The notes: generated by a model not told the origin, from the letters alone. A stretch of 64,000 nt of DNA from Deltaproteobacteria bacterium HGW-Deltaproteobacteria-15 (GCA_002840535.1 PHBH01000001.1:124001-188000); one strand, 5' to 3'; counted from the stretch's first letter, positions 42,362 to 51,825 are shown. Numbers and translations are program-made.

Positions 42362-43564
42362 ATGCCCGGTTTCGAGATCATAGGAGAAGAGGAAAAACAG
42401 GAGATTCTTGATGTGCTTTCAAGGAAGATGCTCTTTCGATATGAGTTTCATGAGCAGAGAAATGGCATTTACAAGGTGGAGGAGTTCGAGCGCGAATTTG
42501 CAGGCTATTGCGGCGCAAGGCACGCCCTGGCCGTTTCCTCAGGCACTGCCGCACTCAGGGTCGCTCTCGCCGCACTGGGCGTTGGCCCGGGCGACGAGGT
42601 CATCACGCAGGGCTTCACATTTGTGGCAACCTGGGAGACTGTCCTGGATGCGGGGGCCGTCCCCGTTTTTACCGAGATCGACGACACATTCTGCATGGAC
42701 CCGCTCGACCTGGAGAAGAAAATCACGCCGCGTACCAAGGCAATCCTGCCCGTGCACATGTGCGGCGGACAGGCAAGAATCAAGGAGATCACGGATATCG
42801 CCGCCAAGCATGGCATTCCGGTTCTTGAGGACACCGCCCAATCTTGCGGCGGCAGGTTCAACGGGAAAGGGCTTGGGACATTCGGGAAGGCAGGGACCTT
42901 TTCTTTTGACGCGGTGAAGACTTTGACTACGGGCGAAGGAGGAATGATCATAACAGACGACGAAGCGCTTTATGTCCGTGCATCCGAGTACCACGATCAT
43001 GGCCACGACCATAATCCAAACCTCCCGAGGGGATTGGAAAAGCGGAACTTCATCGGCGTGAATTACCGTATGATGGAGCTTCAGGGCGCCCTTGGCCTCG
43101 CACAACTGAGAAAGCTGGATACCGTTATTCTTGCAAATCAAAAGAAGAACAAGGCGAGAATCAAGGAAGCCCTCTCCAGGATCGATAAAGTCTCCTTCCG
43201 GAACATTCCGGATCCAGGCGGCGACACGGCGACATTCATTATCTTCTCACTGCCCACTTCAGAAATGGCGAAAGGGTTCAACCGGGCGATGACCGAGGAA
43301 GGGGCCGGCGCTGTGTACTGGTATGCGAACTATTGGCACTATTACGACGAGTGGGAGCATTTGCTGGGGGGCAGGAGCGTGCTCCAGAGCGGGTACCCCT
43401 TCAAAGATCCTTCAGGGAAGGATAGGTGCCGTTTTGAAAAGGGCGTGCTCCCCCGGACCGCAGACCTGCTCTCACGCGCTCTGACCATCCCGATCAATAT
43501 CCACATGGAGCAGCAGATCCCGCAAATCCTGAAGGCCATTGAAAAGGCGGCGAGAACACTTTAA
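42362..43564 (+). CDS. DegT/DnrJ/EryC1 family aminotransferase, KdnA-like
   Basis: A 400-residue PLP-dependent sugar aminotransferase. The catalytic lysine is in 'FSFDAVKTLTTGEGGMII'; cofactor contacts include 'AVSSGTAALRVALAAL' and 'EDTAQSCGG'. Several segments recall KdnA, which makes 8-amino-3,8-dideoxy-manno-octulosonate (8-amino-Kdo) in Shewanella: 'MPGFEIIGEEEKQE', 'HDHGHDH', 'GLAQLRKLDT' and 'YWYANYWHY'. The resemblance is from memory, so the substrate is a proposal. A KdnB-type dehydrogenase would be expected next to it, but NAD synthetase follows instead. Either the partner is elsewhere or the substrate differs. It has its own sigma-70 like promoter. Confidence 0.8.
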   Translation: MPGFEIIGEEEKQEILDVLSRKMLFRYEFHEQRNGIYKVEEFEREFAGYCGARHALAVSSGTAALRVALAALGVGPGDEVITQGFTFVATWETVLDAGAVPVFTEIDDTFCMDPLDLEKKITPRTKAILPVHMCGGQARIKEITDIAAKHGIPVLEDTAQSCGGRFNGKGLGTFGKAGTFSFDAVKTLTTGEGGMIITDDEALYVRASEYHDHGHDHNPNLPRGLEKRNFIGVNYRMMELQGALGLAQLRKLDTVILANQKKNKARIKEALSRIDKVSFRNIPDPGGDTATFIIFSLPTSEMAKGFNRAMTEEGAGAVYWYANYWHYYDEWEHLLGGRSVLQSGYPFKDPSGKDRCRFEKGVLPRTADLLSRALTIPINIHMEQQIPQILKAIEKAARTL

Positions 43565-43568
43565 TCTT

Positions 43569-43731
43569 TGGACACGGATTTTCACGGATCTGCACAGATT
43601 TTTTTTTGAACTTATTCAATCCGTGTTTATCCGTGTTCATCCGCGTCCTAAGCTCTTATCTTTTTTGTTTGGAATGGATTTACGATCGATATTTTCTTTG
43701 AAATTATTTGATCCGTATTCATCCGTGTCCC
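43569..43731. repeat. Dispersed short repeat (GGACACGGAT / ATCCGTGT type)
   Basis: GGACACGGATTTTCACGGAT is followed by TCAATCCGTGTTTATCCGTG and TTCATCCGCGTCC, and again by GATCCGTATTCATCCGTGTC. The units are inverted relative to the first segment and fill most of the 186-base gap before nadE. Confidence 0.7.
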
Positions 43732-43750
43732 ATACTCTTCAGGACAGCAA

Positions 43751-45391
43751 ATGAAAATAGCGCTTTGTCAAATCAACCCTATCGTCGGTGATTTCGATCA
43801 TAATACTTCCCTGATTATGGAGTGGTCCGAGCGGGCCGCAAACCAGGGTTGCTCGCTCGCCGTGTTCCCTGAGCTGTCCCTGGTCGGATATCCCCCCAAA
43901 GACCTCCTCGAGAGACCCTCCTTCATAAGGGAGAATCTCAGGAGAGTCGACATGCTCGCCGAGCAGATCAAGTCCATTTCCGTCCTCTTCGGCTATGTGG
44001 ACATGAACCCCAACTTTACGGGGAAGCCCCTCCTGAACTGCGTTGCCTTGATCCGCAACGGCAAAATCGCCGGGAAGGGGGGGAAGAGGCTTCTTCCGGC
44101 CTATGATGTCTTTGATGAGACCCGCTATTTCGAACCTGCCCCGGAGGGCCTCGTGTTCGAACTGGACGGCCAAAGACTCGGGGTTACGATTTGTGAAGAC
44201 ATCTGGAACGTGGGGGATTTCGAAGGTGTCCAGCGATATGACATTGATCCTGTATCCGACCTGATGACCAAAGGAGTTGAGATTCTCGTCAACCTTTCCG
44301 CATCGCCGTACACGCTTCATAAAAGGTCCGTCCGGAAAGGGATCATGGAGAAACTGGCAACCCGGTACGGCGTGCCGACCATCTACTGCAACCAGGTGGG
44401 AGGAAACGACGATGTGCTCTTTGACGGGGCCAGCATGGTTGTGGACCCCCGGGGCAGGCTCATCCTTATGGGTAGGGAATTTGAGGAGGACTTGCTTGTC
44501 TGGGACAGCAGGCAGGAGTACCCTCCCCTCCACGACCCAATTAGGCCTGATGAAGAGTCCATCCTGAAAGGCCTCGTTATGGGGACCCGCGACTACCTCA
44601 GAAAATGCGGGTTCAGGAAGGCCATTGTGGGACTGAGCGGGGGCATCGATTCTTCGCTGGTCGCGGTGGTGGCGCAGCGGGCATTGGGCGCTGGAAACGT
44701 TATGGGCGTGAGCATGCCCTCCCCCTACACATCCCCGATGAGCCGGGAGGATGCCGCGAAGCTCGCGGAGAATCTCGGGATTGGTTTTCAGGAGATCCCC
44801 ATCACCGAAATCTACGACACCTTCAGAGGAGCCCTGGCGCCCGTGTTCGCGGGATTGAAGGAGGATGAGACAGAGGAGAACATTCAGGCCCGAGTCAGAG
44901 GAACCCTGCTCATGGCGCTCTCGAACAAGTTCAATGCCATTCTCCTCAGCACCGGAAACAAGTCCGAGATCGCGGTGGGATATTGCACCATTTACGGTGA
45001 CATGAACGGGGGCCTTGCCGTCATCTCGGACATTCCGAAAACCATGTGCTACAAGGTCGCAAGATACATTAATCGGGATCAGGAGATCATACCCGCGAGG
45101 GTAATCTCCAGGCCTCCCTCAGCGGAGCTCAGACCCGATCAAAAGGACCAGGATACATTGCCTCCTTACGAGATCCTGGACGGCATCATCGATGCAGCGG
45201 TCGTGAGGAACCTGGGTTTTCAGGAAATCGTAGACCTTGGTTATGACCCGGCCACCGTGAAAGACGTGCTGAAGCGAATCACTGTCAACGAATACAAACG
45301 CAGGCAGGCGCCTCCCGGGTTGAAGATCACTACCAAAGCATTCGGCTACGGCCGGCGCTACCCCATTGCCCGCGGCAAAGAACCGTATTGA
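43751..45391 (+). CDS. nadE: Glutamine-dependent NAD+ synthetase
   Basis: A 546-residue two-domain enzyme. The N-terminal nitrilase-like glutaminase domain (about 1-260) has the catalytic Glu in 'LAVFPELSLVGYPPKDLL', Lys in 'GKRLLPAYDVFDETRYF' and Cys in 'LGVTICEDIWN'. The C-terminal synthetase domain (about 275-546) has the P-loop-like 'IVGLSGGIDSSLVAVVA' and 'STGNKSEIAVGYCTIYGDMN'. It amidates deamido-NAD using ammonia from glutamine, the last step of NAD synthesis. The protein is complete and typical in length. It is probably unlinked in function to its neighbours. Confidence 0.96.
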   Translation: MKIALCQINPIVGDFDHNTSLIMEWSERAANQGCSLAVFPELSLVGYPPKDLLERPSFIRENLRRVDMLAEQIKSISVLFGYVDMNPNFTGKPLLNCVALIRNGKIAGKGGKRLLPAYDVFDETRYFEPAPEGLVFELDGQRLGVTICEDIWNVGDFEGVQRYDIDPVSDLMTKGVEILVNLSASPYTLHKRSVRKGIMEKLATRYGVPTIYCNQVGGNDDVLFDGASMVVDPRGRLILMGREFEEDLLVWDSRQEYPPLHDPIRPDEESILKGLVMGTRDYLRKCGFRKAIVGLSGGIDSSLVAVVAQRALGAGNVMGVSMPSPYTSPMSREDAAKLAENLGIGFQEIPITEIYDTFRGALAPVFAGLKEDETEENIQARVRGTLLMALSNKFNAILLSTGNKSEIAVGYCTIYGDMNGGLAVISDIPKTMCYKVARYINRDQEIIPARVISRPPSAELRPDQKDQDTLPPYEILDGIIDAAVVRNLGFQEIVDLGYDPATVKDVLKRITVNEYKRRQAPPGLKITTKAFGYGRRYPIARGKEPY

Positions 45392-45401
45392 CATCCTTTC
45401 A

Positions 45402-45648
45402 GAACCGCCACAAAGACACAAAGACACCAAGAAGGGCATTGCCGTTTTATTGCATGACGGAAAACCTGGTCCTGTGGGCCAGGTCAGAGATCATTGGCTC
45501 AGCCCAAAATGAGCATCTTGGAAGGATGGAATAATGGAATCATGGAATGATGGGTTCAGAAAGACAGATTGATCTTGCGCAACCATCATCTCCAGGCTTT
45601 TGGTTTGTTCTTCCCCAATATTCCACTATTCCAACATTCCAATATTGC
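45402..45648. repeat. Repeat-filled convergent gap with family A copy 4
   Basis: CGCCACAAAGACACAAAGAC at about 45401 belongs to the CACAAAGACAC type. Family A copy 4 runs 45518-45648: GGATGGAATAATGGAATC, spacer with TCTCCAGGCTTTTGG, then CCCCAATATTCCACTATTCC and ACATTCCAATATT. The spacer and right arm match the copy at 13694 very closely. The gap lies between nadE and the glycosidase-like gene and may act in termination. Confidence 0.8.
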
Positions 45649-45687
45649 GATTTTCCCGCGCCATAGATTTGTTTGCCCGTGCTTGCT

Positions 45688-48600
45688 TTAAAATCTTCCT
45701 TCGACCTTGATCCTGCCTCGAAACCCGCTGATGTCTACATCTCCAGATTCGGGATCAAACTCCCCATGCGTTTGTCCATTGACCTTGACTGAGCGGATAG
45801 CCGCCTTTTGAGGGTGTCGGAAGCGGACAAGGACTTGAGGAGTGGCCTTAGATTTCGGGAGCTTTACTACGGCCGTGATCGATCCCCTCTCCACTGAGGA
45901 ATGATACTGTATGGAGACATCGCCGAAACAAGTGCGCACATCCTTTGCTTCAAGGATGTTTCCATCCTCAAACCATTGTCTCGGCAGGGCCCTCCCGAAA
46001 TGCAGGCGTTCTCCCATGGTGAAGACATACATGTATCGAAGCCACATCACGGCGTTTGCCTGGTCGCTGGTCTTGAATTGGGCCGTGTTGGAGTACCCCA
46101 GGGTCGGGTGAGGGTGCTCGGTCATGGCGTTGATTTCCTCGCGATAGCATGAGCACCATGCGTTGAGGAACATCCAGATATAGATTTCCGGTTCGTCGCG
46201 ATGCAGGTACGGCATCAACCCCGCAAGCAGATTCGGCTGGATGGAGAAACCTCCCCGGCAAAACCAATTCGACTCCAGGTCGGGAATCAGGTACCCGAAA
46301 GGGGGTTTGATGTAGAGGTTGTCCTGGTAGTCATCCAGGATCCATTGTGCCTCCCTGCTATGGTTGTCGTACAAACCTGAGAGCAGGAGGTAGAGAGAGC
46401 CCTCGAGAGTCTGGCGAATCCACCCCTTGTCTCTGCCGCGGCGATACAGCCTGCTTGGAAATTGAGGAACCCATCGGCCGTTGCGCAACCGAACCAGGGG
46501 TGAATGGCCCCTCATGGTATCGAACCCCCTGATCAGATCTCGCCGATACCCATCGGCCTCCTTTCTGACCCGTTTTGCCTCGGGATGGCGGAGGGCTTCC
46601 AGTGCCTGGGCAGCCGACTCGGCACCCCGCCAGGTAAGGCAGTTGGTAGAGAGCCAGTAATGAAAATCCGTGACATCTTCGAGACTCCCCGCGGGCAGGA
46701 ACCCGTGTTCCCATCCCCTTGAGTGAGGCAGGGAAACCATCGTGTTCCTCCGCTGCCGGAAAATCCAATCAGCCCCGGCAATCACCGATTCAGCGATGCT
46801 TCGAAACCACTCCTCATCCCCTGTAAGAAGAAAGTGCTCGCAGAGAGCCCATAGAATCCATCCATGATGCTGGTTGTATGCACCCTCCTCGAAGCCCGCA
46901 GCGCCAAAGTACATTCCATTGTAATCCGTGAAGTTCCCGGGTTGCGTTGCCGTTCCCTGGTACTTTACCCAGAGATTGAGCCTCCGCTCCGCCTCCTCCT
47001 TGAGCCCCCTCTGATCGAGCTCCTGGATGATCATGCACGATTCATTGCTGAAATTCCCATAGGTGTTTGTACCGACCGACGTATTCACCAGGCCGCTGCC
47101 GTCGGGCATCTTGAAGTCGCTGATCTGAACATGAGCGACATGGGCTTTGTAGAGGGCATCCAGATGCGGCTCCGGGCTCCTGACCTGGGCGCCTCTTCCA
47201 GCTTCTCTCCGCCAGAACTCGGTCACTTCACTCAGGCATCTGTCGAATCTCAACCCGTCGAGCGCCCTGATTTCTTCCGGGGAATCAACCGCTATGAAGG
47301 GGATCTTCAGCAGGAGCTCGCAGGTCTCTCCCGGCTCCAGTCGCTGTTGCATCAGTACTCCGCCCCCTTCCAGGGTCGCCTTCATGGTCGTCTCGAAGAC
47401 GGCCCGGAGGGCCTTCTTCCCTTCGAAGCGGCTGTAGATCCGGTTCTCTATCAGGCTGAGTCTATCCAGCCTCCGTTCCGGCCCTGGATCCATCGAGTTC
47501 CAGGTTCTCCAGAAATCCTGCGAGTACGCGACAGGGAGCGCGGCGGTGGCCGGAATCCCTCCGGCATTGTGGAACCGGAAGCGGAAGAGCCCCACTCCTG
47601 TGTCGTCCCCTTCCAGTTCCAGGTCCATGATGGATTTCAACAGCGGAACGGACAGGGACTTTTGTTCCAGCAGCAATTCGAACTTGCGGCAATGAATGTT
47701 GTAGACCAGGGAAGGCGATGGGTCATTGAATCGACAGACAGTGGCCCAGCGCTCCAGGTTGAACATGAAGCGCGCGTTTCCTTTGCATTTGAAGCGAGGG
47801 GTATCTTTGCCCGGAACCCGGGTCACGTTGTTTTTGTGAAGGATGATGTCTCCGTTCGCTTCCAGAAAAAAGCCATGACGGTTGTGTTTGCATCCGAGAT
47901 TGAAATTCACTGGATGCGGACGGGGCTGGCCGAAACAGGCTGAGCGGTAACTCTGTTCCGGCCTCTCCTTGACCATCTCACTGATGGTGCGCAACCCTTT
48001 GATTCTCTCACGGTAGGTTTCAAAATCCTTCGGTTCATTGGAACCCGTGATAAACACGCCCTCATCCTCAAACCAGACCGGACCTTCACGGTCGAGACTG
48101 ACCAGGGAGAGAGTGAATCTTCTCCCGTCAAGGAGAAAAGAAACCAGTCCATCATCGTGGCAGTGTCGATGGGCCGGCTCCATGTGAGCCAAATCGACTT
48201 CGAACAACGGCCTCTTTCCAAGTTTTCGAACCGAGCCGTTCTCGACGGAGACCCCCTTGAGAGGACGCAATCTCTTTATAGACGCATTGTACCCTTCCAG
48301 CTCAATTGTCCTGCACCGCGTTGTCCTGCCTGCATCCAGTCGAACCATGATTTTGCTCGCCCTGGCCGCAGATACCGTATACGTTTCTATTCTTTTCAGG
48401 CGATCGATTGAGCCGGTGGCGACTTTGATTCCCAGCGTCCTTCGAAACTGCACGTTGTAGTTCGTCATATCGTGGAACTCGGAGACAAGCTCCGCAAAGG
48501 AAATGGCCACCCGTCTTTTTCCTTCTTTTCTTATCCGGGTGCCCGCCTTCTTCCAGGTGGTGTTGAAAGAATCGTCCCCTGGGAACCAGCCGAACACGCA

Positions 48601-48795
48601 GGGATTCTCCAGGTCGCGGAACTCCTCGTAACGAACTCCGGGCCAGGTCCGTTGCAGATAGAAAATGCTCAGATCCCTGGGCGGATCTCCTTTGAAGGAC
48701 AGCACGACCTTGTTTATGTCACGGGGTTCTTCGAAATAAATCTCGCCGGCACTGCAATTCGGGAGGGCAAAGGGGGCAATGTCAAAGGGTTTCAT
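45688..48795 (-). CDS. Large six-hairpin glycosidase-like protein
   Basis: About 1035 residues from ATG 48795 ('MKPFDIAPFALPNCSAGEIY'), which has CCGAGGTGC upstream; an earlier in-frame ATG at 48822 is less well placed. No signal peptide is visible, so it is probably cytoplasmic. The N-terminal half is beta-rich. The second half, about 560-920, has the helical look of an (alpha/alpha)6 glycoside hydrolase: 'AAGFEEGAYNQHHGWILWAL', 'EEWFRSIAESVIAGADWIFR', 'SRGWEHGFLPAG' and 'FHYWLSTNCLTWRGAESAAQ'. I cannot place it in a numbered GH family. The C-terminal 100 residues are another beta domain. It is divergent from the DUF1537 kinase gene. Confidence 0.6.
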   Translation of the reverse strand: MKPFDIAPFALPNCSAGEIYFEEPRDINKVVLSFKGDPPRDLSIFYLQRTWPGVRYEEFRDLENPCVFGWFPGDDSFNTTWKKAGTRIRKEGKRRVAISFAELVSEFHDMTNYNVQFRRTLGIKVATGSIDRLKRIETYTVSAARASKIMVRLDAGRTTRCRTIELEGYNASIKRLRPLKGVSVENGSVRKLGKRPLFEVDLAHMEPAHRHCHDDGLVSFLLDGRRFTLSLVSLDREGPVWFEDEGVFITGSNEPKDFETYRERIKGLRTISEMVKERPEQSYRSACFGQPRPHPVNFNLGCKHNRHGFFLEANGDIILHKNNVTRVPGKDTPRFKCKGNARFMFNLERWATVCRFNDPSPSLVYNIHCRKFELLLEQKSLSVPLLKSIMDLELEGDDTGVGLFRFRFHNAGGIPATAALPVAYSQDFWRTWNSMDPGPERRLDRLSLIENRIYSRFEGKKALRAVFETTMKATLEGGGVLMQQRLEPGETCELLLKIPFIAVDSPEEIRALDGLRFDRCLSEVTEFWRREAGRGAQVRSPEPHLDALYKAHVAHVQISDFKMPDGSGLVNTSVGTNTYGNFSNESCMIIQELDQRGLKEEAERRLNLWVKYQGTATQPGNFTDYNGMYFGAAGFEEGAYNQHHGWILWALCEHFLLTGDEEWFRSIAESVIAGADWIFRQRRNTMVSLPHSRGWEHGFLPAGSLEDVTDFHYWLSTNCLTWRGAESAAQALEALRHPEAKRVRKEADGYRRDLIRGFDTMRGHSPLVRLRNGRWVPQFPSRLYRRGRDKGWIRQTLEGSLYLLLSGLYDNHSREAQWILDDYQDNLYIKPPFGYLIPDLESNWFCRGGFSIQPNLLAGLMPYLHRDEPEIYIWMFLNAWCSCYREEINAMTEHPHPTLGYSNTAQFKTSDQANAVMWLRYMYVFTMGERLHFGRALPRQWFEDGNILEAKDVRTCFGDVSIQYHSSVERGSITAVVKLPKSKATPQVLVRFRHPQKAAIRSVKVNGQTHGEFDPESGDVDISGFRGRIKVEGRF

Positions 48796-49109
48796 AGAGC
48801 ACCTCGGATTGGAATGCATCATCTATCATCTTTCATTGATCGTTTATCATTTGAAAGCACCACCTCTGCCTCCGCGTTCCGCTCCAGCATCTGGGGCGCC
48901 CGGATTAAACTCCTTGCCCTCTTTCTGCCAATGATCAATGGAAAATGACAAATGATAAATGAAATCAGGTCCACACAATAGCCCTCCGCTGAAACACAAG
49001 TCAACCAGGATTGGATTGAGGAGGATTCTGAGATTTTGCCGCCGAGGTCTCCCTTGCCTGATTGCCGGTTCCCTGTTATGTAAGACCAATCCTGACAAGA
49101 GGTGGTTCC
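48796..49109. other. Divergent intergenic region with short inverted repeats
   Basis: Segments CATCATCTATCATCTTTCAT and TTTATCATTTGAAAG near 48820-48857 are partly complementary to AAAATGACAAATGATAAATG near 48943-48962, framing about 85 bases. A possible sigma-70 promoter for the kinase gene is TTGCCT at 49054 with TATGTA at 49077 (17-base spacer). No gene is seen. Confidence 0.45.
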
Positions 49110-50528
49110 ATGCGCGAGAGTCCCCAATCAAAAAAAGATCTGCTCCAGAGCCTTCCACCGGAATGGCCTGTGGATTTGCGTCCCGAGATCCAACAAGAGA
49201 TCCGATCGAGCGGCCGCAAGGTGGTTGTGCTCGACGACGATCCCACAGGCACGCAGACCGTTCACTCCATCCCGGTGCTCACGGGGTGGAATCGAGAAGC
49301 CCTCGAGACTGAACTGCAGAATGAATCTCCCGTATTCTACATCCTCACGAACTCGAGAAGCCTCCCGCTTGACGAGGCACAACGCCTCAACAGGGAAATC
49401 GGCTCCAACCTGTCAGATGCGGCGAAGGGGACCGGCAGGGATTACGTTGTGGTAAGCCGCAGCGATTCGACTCTCCGGGGCCACTTCCCGGGCGAGGTGG
49501 AAGCCCTGGCCGATTCCCTGGGAAGGGATTTTGATGGATGGATAATCAATCCCTTTTTCCTCGAAGGAGGAAGGTACACCATTGACGATGTTCATTATGT
49601 CGAAGAGGGGGGATCGCTTACTCCTGCCGGGCAGACGGAATTCGCCCGGGACAGCGTCTTCGGATACCGCTCGTCAAACCTGCGCGAATGGGTTGAAGAG
49701 AAGACAGGGGGCCGGATTTCTTCAAAGGGGGTGGTCTCGATCACTATGGAAGACCTCCGGAAAGGAGGGCCGGATAGAGTCGCAGATAAACTGAAAACCC
49801 TTAACAGGAACGCTCAGTGCGTGGTCAATGCAGCATCCTATCGCGACATGGAGGTGTTCGTCCTGGGCCTCCTCGCTGCCGAAGCGCAGGGGAAGAGGTT
49901 TCTTTATCGCACGGCTGCTTCCTTTGTGCAGGTCAGGGGAGGCATAGAGCCTCGCCCTCTTCTTTCGCGGGAAGAGATAGGTCCATCTCCATCAGGGGGC
50001 GGACTCGTTCTCGTCGGTTCCCACGTCCCCCGGACCACGAGCCAGCTGCAGGCGGTTCTGGCGGTCCACAATGTGACCGGCCTGGAGGTGAAGGTGGAAT
50101 CGATACTCCTCGAGGAGTCGAAAATCTCCGAGCTCGGCCGCGTCGCCCGACTCGTGGACAATGCACTCCATGCGGGAAAGGACGTCGTAGTCTACACGAG
50201 CAGAAAGCTGTATACCGCTGAGGACTCCAAGGGCAACCTTTTGATAGGGCGCCGGATCTCCGATGGACTGATCACCCTCTTGCGAATGCTCTCCGAAAAG
50301 CCCCGGTACCTGCTTGCCAAGGGAGGCATCACCGCCAGCGATGTCGCGACCAAAGGGTTGAACGTCAAACGGGCAATGGTTCTCGGTCAGATTCTGCCGG
50401 GTGTGCCTGTGTGGCGCCTGGGAGAGGAATGCCGGCTCCCGGGTCTTGCTTACATTGTTTTTCCAGGCAACGTCGGAAATAGCGAAGCGGTAGCCGATGT
50501 TGTAAAGATGCTCAGATATACAGCTTGA
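49110..50528 (+). CDS. Four-carbon acid sugar kinase family protein (DUF1537)
   Basis: About 472 residues from ATG 49110, preceded by AAGAGGTGG. It matches the DtnK/OtnK (DUF1537) family: N-terminal 'VVVLDDDPTGTQTVHSIPVL', 'VSRSDSTLRGHFPGEVEAL', 'RFLYRTAASFVQVRGGI', and the C-terminal nucleotide-binding 'YLLAKGGITASDVATKGLNV' and 'FPGNVGN'. Members phosphorylate four-carbon acid sugars such as erythronate and threonate. The usual partners (aldolase, isomerase or dehydrogenase) are not visible nearby, so the substrate is not defined. It is divergent from the glycosidase-like gene and may share its promoter region. Confidence 0.85.
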   Translation: MRESPQSKKDLLQSLPPEWPVDLRPEIQQEIRSSGRKVVVLDDDPTGTQTVHSIPVLTGWNREALETELQNESPVFYILTNSRSLPLDEAQRLNREIGSNLSDAAKGTGRDYVVVSRSDSTLRGHFPGEVEALADSLGRDFDGWIINPFFLEGGRYTIDDVHYVEEGGSLTPAGQTEFARDSVFGYRSSNLREWVEEKTGGRISSKGVVSITMEDLRKGGPDRVADKLKTLNRNAQCVVNAASYRDMEVFVLGLLAAEAQGKRFLYRTAASFVQVRGGIEPRPLLSREEIGPSPSGGGLVLVGSHVPRTTSQLQAVLAVHNVTGLEVKVESILLEESKISELGRVARLVDNALHAGKDVVVYTSRKLYTAEDSKGNLLIGRRISDGLITLLRMLSEKPRYLLAKGGITASDVATKGLNVKRAMVLGQILPGVPVWRLGEECRLPGLAYIVFPGNVGNSEAVADVVKMLRYTA

Positions 50529-50588
50529 TTTTTGAAGCCCCGTTGGTTAATCTGACTGGCATTTGTATTTCTGGAGATCTCCACTGAT

Positions 50589-51458
50589 ATGCTCTTGAGA
50601 TTAAGTATTCTGGGCGCCCTTGCCCTGGCCGCAAGAAAAGGTTTTCTAAATAGTCGCAACCTGCAGCTTCGAGAGGTCGAAATCGGCCTGAGACATCTTC
50701 CTTCCTCCTTCGACGGTCTTCGAATCGGCCAGATCACCGATATCCATGCCGGCCCCCTGGTCCCCCGTGAGTTCATCCGAGAGGGTGTGGATCTGATCAT
50801 GGATGAAAATCCCGACCTGATCGTCCTGACGGGGGATTTCATGAACGGCAACAGGGGGATTCTTCGACCCAACAACGGCAGTTTCAAGCAGCACCATTAT
50901 GATTACTGCATTGATGAGCTTGCAAGGCTGAGCGCGCCTCTGGGAGTCTTCGGTGTCTTGGGAAACCATGATTTCTGGAGCGGAAAAAAGCTGGCATGCG
51001 CTATCGTCGAGGACCTGAACAGCGTCGGCATACGTATCCTGAGGAATCAATCGATCCCCCTCGAGGACCATGGCCAGCAGCTTTACCTGGTAGGGGTGGA
51101 CGACTACTGGGAAGATTCCTATGATCTCTCCCTCGCCACCAGGGGAATCCCAAAGGATACCTGCCGGATTCTGCTTTCTCACAACCCTGACGTGAATGAA
51201 GACATCTCAACGTTGAAGGAACGAATAGATCTGGTAATCTCCGGGCATACTCATGGCGGCCAGGTCGTCCTCCCTGTTGTTGGTTTCCCTTATCTGCTCT
51301 CCCCATTCGGACAGAAATATCGGTCGGGTATTGTCAGAGACGGCCAAAGGGTGAGCTACATCAGCTGTGGTCTCGGGGCGTATCTGGCTCCGATACGATT
51401 GAATTGCCCACCCGACGTTTCCATTCTTACGCTTTACCGACAAAGGGAGGATTCCTGA
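50589..51458 (+). CDS. Metallophosphoesterase, membrane-associated type
   Basis: A 289-residue protein of the calcineurin-like superfamily. All motifs are present: 'IGQITDIHAGPLV', 'IVLTGDFMNG', 'VFGVLGNHDFW', 'ILLSHNPDV' and 'LVISGHTHGGQVVLP'. A short hydrophobic N-terminus ('LRLSILGALALAA') may hold it at the membrane, as in YkuE/YaeI-like proteins. Substrates of that group include lipid phosphates and nucleotides. It follows the DUF1537 gene by 60 bases and is one base before the next gene, so the three may be an operon. Confidence 0.85.
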   Translation: MLLRLSILGALALAARKGFLNSRNLQLREVEIGLRHLPSSFDGLRIGQITDIHAGPLVPREFIREGVDLIMDENPDLIVLTGDFMNGNRGILRPNNGSFKQHHYDYCIDELARLSAPLGVFGVLGNHDFWSGKKLACAIVEDLNSVGIRILRNQSIPLEDHGQQLYLVGVDDYWEDSYDLSLATRGIPKDTCRILLSHNPDVNEDISTLKERIDLVISGHTHGGQVVLPVVGFPYLLSPFGQKYRSGIVRDGQRVSYISCGLGAYLAPIRLNCPPDVSILTLYRQREDS

Positions 51459-51459
51459 G

Positions 51460-51819
51460 ATGCAGTGCGAAAAATGCATGGACGAGATCGAACAAGGCGA
51501 AGAGAGGGAACACAACGGCCGCACCCTCTGCGAAGACTGCTACATGGATGCCCTCTCCCCTGCCCGCACCTGCGACCCATGGGCCGTTCACACCGCCAAA
51601 TCCCTTGTCAAGGAAGGCGGGGCTGCGTCTCAACTCAATGATGTTCAGGCCAAGATCCTCTCCATCCTTGAAGAGACAGGAGGAACCGAGCTCAAGGATA
51701 TTTCCGAGAGGCTTCAGATGAAGCCTTCCGACCTCGAACGCGAGATCGCTTCCCTGCGGCACATGGAGAAGATAAGGGGAGAGTTGAGGGAGGGAAGACG
51801 GGTTATCCGGCTCTGGTAA
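51460..51819 (+). CDS. Small zinc-ribbon plus winged-helix-like protein
   Basis: A 119-residue protein. Residues 1-30 contain two C-x-x-C pairs ('MQCEKCMDEIEQG', 'TLCEDCYMDAL'), which could bind zinc in the manner of a LIM or treble-clef finger. Residues 55-119 look like a winged-helix DNA-binding domain ('VQAKILSILEETGGTELKDI', 'ERLQMKPSDLEREIASLRHM'), with a C-terminal basic wing ('REGRRVIRLW'). It may be a small metal-dependent transcription regulator; I do not recognise a characterised family. It starts one base after the phosphoesterase stop. Confidence 0.7.
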   Translation: MQCEKCMDEIEQGEEREHNGRTLCEDCYMDALSPARTCDPWAVHTAKSLVKEGGAASQLNDVQAKILSILEETGGTELKDISERLQMKPSDLEREIASLRHMEKIRGELREGRRVIRLW

Positions 51820-51825
51820 CAAAGA

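Noticed and set aside
43569..43731. Possible CRISPR-like array
   Set aside because: Units are short, degenerate and inverted, with no uniform spacers and no cas genes.
46864..47943. 359-codon forward frame
   Set aside because: Antisense to the glycosidase-like gene, whose frame is much longer and has a good start.
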